Source of the DNA: Bordetella genomosp. 12
GTDB lineage: Bacteria; Pseudomonadota; Gammaproteobacteria; Burkholderiales; Burkholderiaceae_B
Assembly: GCF_002261355.1 (NCBI RefSeq)
Contig: NZ_NEVU01000002.1
Span: 868,001-932,000, forward strand
Direction of reading: 5' to 3'
Length of the DNA stretch: 64,000 nt
Position 1 is the first letter of the stretch, and every line of letters begins with the position of its first letter. The translations under genes were made by a program, and so were the position numbers. Of the stretch, positions 63,174 to 64,000 are shown in pieces. The notes beneath the pieces are model-generated. The model ran no database searches, was not told the DNA's origin, and saw only the letters and a program-made list of their open reading frames with translations.

Positions 63174-64000
63174 GTGGATCTTGAACTCACCGAGGAGCAG
63201 CGCGCATTTGCTCAGGCCGCGCGCGATTATGCGCAAGGCGAGCTCGCGCCGCATGCGGCGCATTGGGACGCGGAGGGCATTTTCCCGCGCGAGGCCTTTG
63301 CCCGTGCCGGCGAGATGGGGTTTTGCGCCATCTACGCCAGCGAGGACATTGGCGGCTTGGGCCTGCCCCGGCTCGACGCCACGCTGGTATTCGAGGAAAT
63401 GGCCGCCGTGGATCCGTCTACCACGGCGTTTCTGACGATCCACAACATGGCCACCTGGATGGTGGGCAAGTGGGGCAGCGACACGGTGCGCCAGGAGTGG
63501 GGTGAGGCCCTGGCCAGCGGCCGGAAGCTGGCCTCCTATTGCCTGACCGAACCCAATGCGGGCTCGGATGCGGCGTCGCTGGTCACGCGCGCCGAGCGCG
63601 TGGGCGGCGACTTCGTGCTCAATGGCGCCAAGGCTTTCATCTCCGGCGGCGGCGACACGGATTTGCTGGTGGTCATGGCGCGCACCGGCGCGGCGGGCCC
63701 GGCAGGCGTCTCCGCATTCGCGGTGCCGGCCGACGCCGCCGGCATCAGTTACGGCCGCAAGGAAGAGAAAATGGGCTGGAACAGCCAGTCCACCCGGCCC
63801 ATCAGCTTTGAAAACGTGCGCGTGCCGGCGGGCAATCTGCTGGGCGCCGAGGGCGAGGGTTTCAAGATCGCCATGAAGGGCTTGGACGGCGGGCGCATCA
63901 ATATCGGCACCTGCTCGGTGGGTGCGGCGCAGGGCGCGCTGGACGCGGCACGCCGCTACATGGACGAGCGGCGGCAGTTCAATCGCAAGCTGTCGGAGTT
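63174..64000 (+). CDS. Acyl-CoA dehydrogenase, N-terminal part (isobutyryl-CoA type suspected)
   Basis: The first 275 codons of an acyl-CoA dehydrogenase; the gene runs off the window. MDLELTEEQRAFAQAARDYAQGELAPHAAHWD and SYCLTEPNAGSDAASL fit the family, with KAFISGGGDTDLLVVMART and MKGLDGGRINIGTCSVGAAQGALD. The Gly-rich sequence at the Glu247 position of the other dehydrogenase suggests a standard catalytic Glu lies beyond the window. The GTG start follows GAGGAGA. An isobutyryl-CoA dehydrogenase role fits the LiuR-like site but needs the rest of the operon. Confidence 0.93.
   Translation, partial: MDLELTEEQRAFAQAARDYAQGELAPHAAHWDAEGIFPREAFARAGEMGFCAIYASEDIGGLGLPRLDATLVFEEMAAVDPSTTAFLTIHNMATWMVGKWGSDTVRQEWGEALASGRKLASYCLTEPNAGSDAASLVTRAERVGGDFVLNGAKAFISGGGDTDLLVVMARTGAAGPAGVSAFAVPADAAGISYGRKEEKMGWNSQSTRPISFENVRVPAGNLLGAEGEGFKIAMKGLDGGRINIGTCSVGAAQGALDAARRYMDERRQFNRKLSE

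Overview
The window is GC-rich chromosomal DNA from a motile betaproteobacterium. The protein sequences and gene order (flagellar block; glnD-map-rpsB-tsf-pyrH-frr-uppS-cdsA-dxr-rseP-bamA-skp-lpxD-fabZ-lpxA-lpxB-rnhB; Bug-family binding protein with CoA transferase) best fit the Alcaligenaceae, Bordetella or Achromobacter type. That assignment comes from recognising families and gene order, not from a database search. I saw no rRNA, tRNA, CRISPR array or insertion sequence.

Region 1 (1-24.0 kb) is the distal part of a large flagellar and chemotaxis cluster. It starts in the 3' end of flgK, then flgL, then three chemoreceptors: two transmembrane MCPs with almost identical signalling domains on either side of a small lipoprotein gene, and an Aer-like PAS receptor. 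On the minus strand follow fliL-M-N-O-P-Q-R (C-ring and export gate) and fliF-G-H-I-J-K (MS-ring, rotor, ATPase complex, hook ruler). fliE diverges from fliF. A third minus-strand operon, flaG-fliD-fliS-fliT-fliK2-flhB2-orf, carries filament cap and chaperone genes and ends in a tightly coupled trio: a second FliK-like protein, a free-standing FlhB C-terminal domain, and a small protein that looks like a flagellar-brake (YcgR N-terminal) domain. A good FliA (sigma-28) promoter precedes flaG. No flagellin gene is present.

Region 2 (24.1-28.7 kb) is a catabolic island: an IclR regulator facing a four-gene operon of cupin, Bug-type periplasmic binding protein, class III CoA transferase and acyl-CoA dehydrogenase, with a palindromic candidate operator ahead of the operon.

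Region 3 (28.8-37.9 kb) holds folC-dedD-cvpA-purF on the plus strand, then dsbB, marC, glnD and map on the minus strand. Region 4 (37.9-54.4 kb) starts with about 720 bp without a recognisable gene and then runs through translation factors, undecaprenyl-PP, CDP-diacylglycerol and isoprenoid synthesis, envelope proteolysis, outer-membrane assembly, and lipid A synthesis. Several perfect stem-loops lie between genes of this run.

Region 5 (54.4-64 kb) contains a small lipoprotein, the divergent ppsR/ppsA pair, a class I amidotransferase, an NfeD plus SPFH membrane-protein pair, a membrane diguanylate cyclase, divergent smpB and ratA-rnfH, and the 5' part of a second acyl-CoA dehydrogenase preceded by a LiuR-like operator.
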